A stretch of 64,000 nucleotides of DNA from contig CAVZNH010000001.1 of NCBI GenBank assembly GCA_963776505.1, positions 62,001 to 126,000 of the forward strand. The letters run 5' to 3'. Within the stretch, counting starts at the first letter, position 1. Each line of letters begins with the position of its first letter. The position numbers were made by a program, and so were the translations under genes. The notes beneath the pieces are model-generated. The model saw only the letters and a program-made list of their open reading frames with translations, ran no database searches and had not been told where the DNA came from. This DNA comes from JAMXLO01 sp963776505. Its GTDB lineage: Bacteria > Pseudomonadota > Alphaproteobacteria > Acetobacterales > Acetobacteraceae. Positions 63,076 through 64,000 of the stretch are shown in pieces.

Positions 63076-64000
63076 ATGACGAACGTATCCACGATCGGCC
63101 GACGGACGGCGATGGGCCTCGGTTTGGCGACCGGCGCCGCGGCGATCAAATCGCGCCGTGCCAGTGCACAGGCGAAGGAGGTACCGATCGCGATGCTGGT
63201 CCCGCTGTCCGGCCCGTGGGCGCGTCAGGGCATTCTCGAGCAGATGGGCGCGCGCATGGCGATCGACGACGTGAACAACGCCGGCGGCATCAAGTCACTC
63301 GGCGGCGCAAAGATGAAGCTGCTGGAATACGACACGCAGGACAGCGCGGAGAAGGCCAAGGATGCGGCACAGCGTATGCTGGCGCAGAACCCTGACGTCG
63401 TCGGCGGTTTCGGTTGCTGGCTCTCGACCTTCACGCTCGCCGTCACCGAGGTGACCGAGCGCGCCGAACTTCCGTGGCTGACGCTGTCGTATTCCGACGC
63501 GATCACCGGTCGTGGGTTCCACTACGTGTTCCAGTCCTCGCCGACCGCCGATGCGCAGGCAGAGGACCTGGTGCCGATGATCGTCGATCTTGCGACGAAG
63601 GCGAGCGGCAAGCGTCCGACCAAGGTGGGGATTGTCGGCGACAACACCGCCGCAGCCGTAAGTTTCTACAAGCCGCTGCACGACCACGTGTTCAAGAACG
63701 AGAAACTCAACCTCGTGGTCGATGAGGTCTACACGCCGCCGCTGACCGATGCGACGACCCTGGTGCAGGGCGTGCGGTCGACGCGGCCGGATTTCATGCT
63801 GATCCAGTCGACCAACGTGCCGGACGACAAGCTGCTGATCGACAAGTTCGCTGAGTACAACATGACGGCGAGCAAGCTGCCGATGGTGGGCGGCGGCGGC
63901 CACTGGTGCGTACCCGAGCTGCTGAAGGTTGCCGGCGCGGACAACCTGGAAGGCGTGCTGGTCGGTCTGGCCAACTGGCCCGGCAAGGCGGTGGCGGACG
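63076..64000 (+). CDS. ABC transporter substrate-binding protein (LivJ/LivK-like), truncated at window edge
   Basis: The first 308 codons are inside the window. A twin-arginine-type signal (GRRTAMGLGLATGAAA) is followed by an Ala-rich cleavage region (RRASAQA). The mature start VPIAMLVPLSGPWARQGI, then LGGAKMKLLEYDTQDSAEKA, VVGGFGCWLSTFTLAVTEVT, FHYVFQSSPTADAQAEDL and VGIVGDNTAAAV are those of a periplasmic-binding-protein type 1 fold (Peripla_BP_6). GGAGGGAGAAC precedes the ATG. As the last gene of the operon it supplies the solute receptor. Ligand unknown. Confidence 0.92.
   Translation, partial: MTNVSTIGRRTAMGLGLATGAAAIKSRRASAQAKEVPIAMLVPLSGPWARQGILEQMGARMAIDDVNNAGGIKSLGGAKMKLLEYDTQDSAEKAKDAAQRMLAQNPDVVGGFGCWLSTFTLAVTEVTERAELPWLTLSYSDAITGRGFHYVFQSSPTADAQAEDLVPMIVDLATKASGKRPTKVGIVGDNTAAAVSFYKPLHDHVFKNEKLNLVVDEVYTPPLTDATTLVQGVRSTRPDFMLIQSTNVPDDKLLIDKFAEYNMTASKLPMVGGGGHWCVPELLKVAGADNLEGVLVGLANWPGKAVAD

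Overview
The window is high-GC DNA that reads like an alphaproteobacterium, most plausibly an Acetobacteraceae-type member of Rhodospirillales. That placement is inferred from the long-form GlgE, the LivM-LivG fusion, the UreD type and the gene content; no marker was aligned. It opens with the truncated start of a YidB-like gene, then about 4 kb of poorly recognisable DNA: two tandem glycine-rich lipoprotein genes, a run of minus-strand hypotheticals, a degenerate M23-like gene and a scrap that resembles xanthine dehydrogenase. This stretch ends at a tRNA-Lys gene, so it may be a decayed island. Housekeeping genes follow on the minus strand: ppiB, coaD and gyrA, then a glycine-zipper lipoprotein and an acyltransferase.

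From 10.8 to 28.0 kb lies a seven-gene plus-strand operon of alpha-glucan and trehalose metabolism: glgE, treS-maltokinase, glgB, glgX, treZ, malQ and treY. Most junctions are stop/start overlaps. Together the products link trehalose, maltose-1-phosphate and branched alpha-glucan in both directions. It converges on minCDE. From 30.5 to 41.4 kb is a nitrogen-scavenging supercluster: a good sigma-54 promoter, the urea ABC transporter urtABCDE, then urease ureDABCEFG. Next come a GAF/degenerate-GGDEF protein, a divergent copper pair (copper P-type ATPase and CsoR around a palindromic operator), and a replication/translation block (holB, metG, tatD, an MBL-fold hydrolase, mazG).

From 52.3 kb to the edge is a second catabolic neighbourhood. 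It holds a CaiB-type CoA-transferase, a TMEM175-type channel, an isoaspartyl-peptidase-like hydrolase, a tandem CoA-transferase fusion and an alpha/beta hydrolase. Divergent from these are a metallophosphoesterase and a branched-chain-amino-acid-type ABC transporter (livH, fused livMG, livF, substrate-binding protein).

Two patterns cut across the window. At least 18 recognisable genes are broken by single-base frameshifts, and all of about 37 junctions I could resolve have the sign of one extra base. Removing one base per junction restores family-typical lengths and leaves all motifs intact, so residual insertion errors in the assembly are the likeliest cause. I therefore annotate these as full-length genes. 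Second, a G/C-rich palindromic element recurs at gene starts (urtC, ureF, livF, copA), twice as a pair of inverted 39-base arms, and in ureF and copA it is read in frame as part of the protein.
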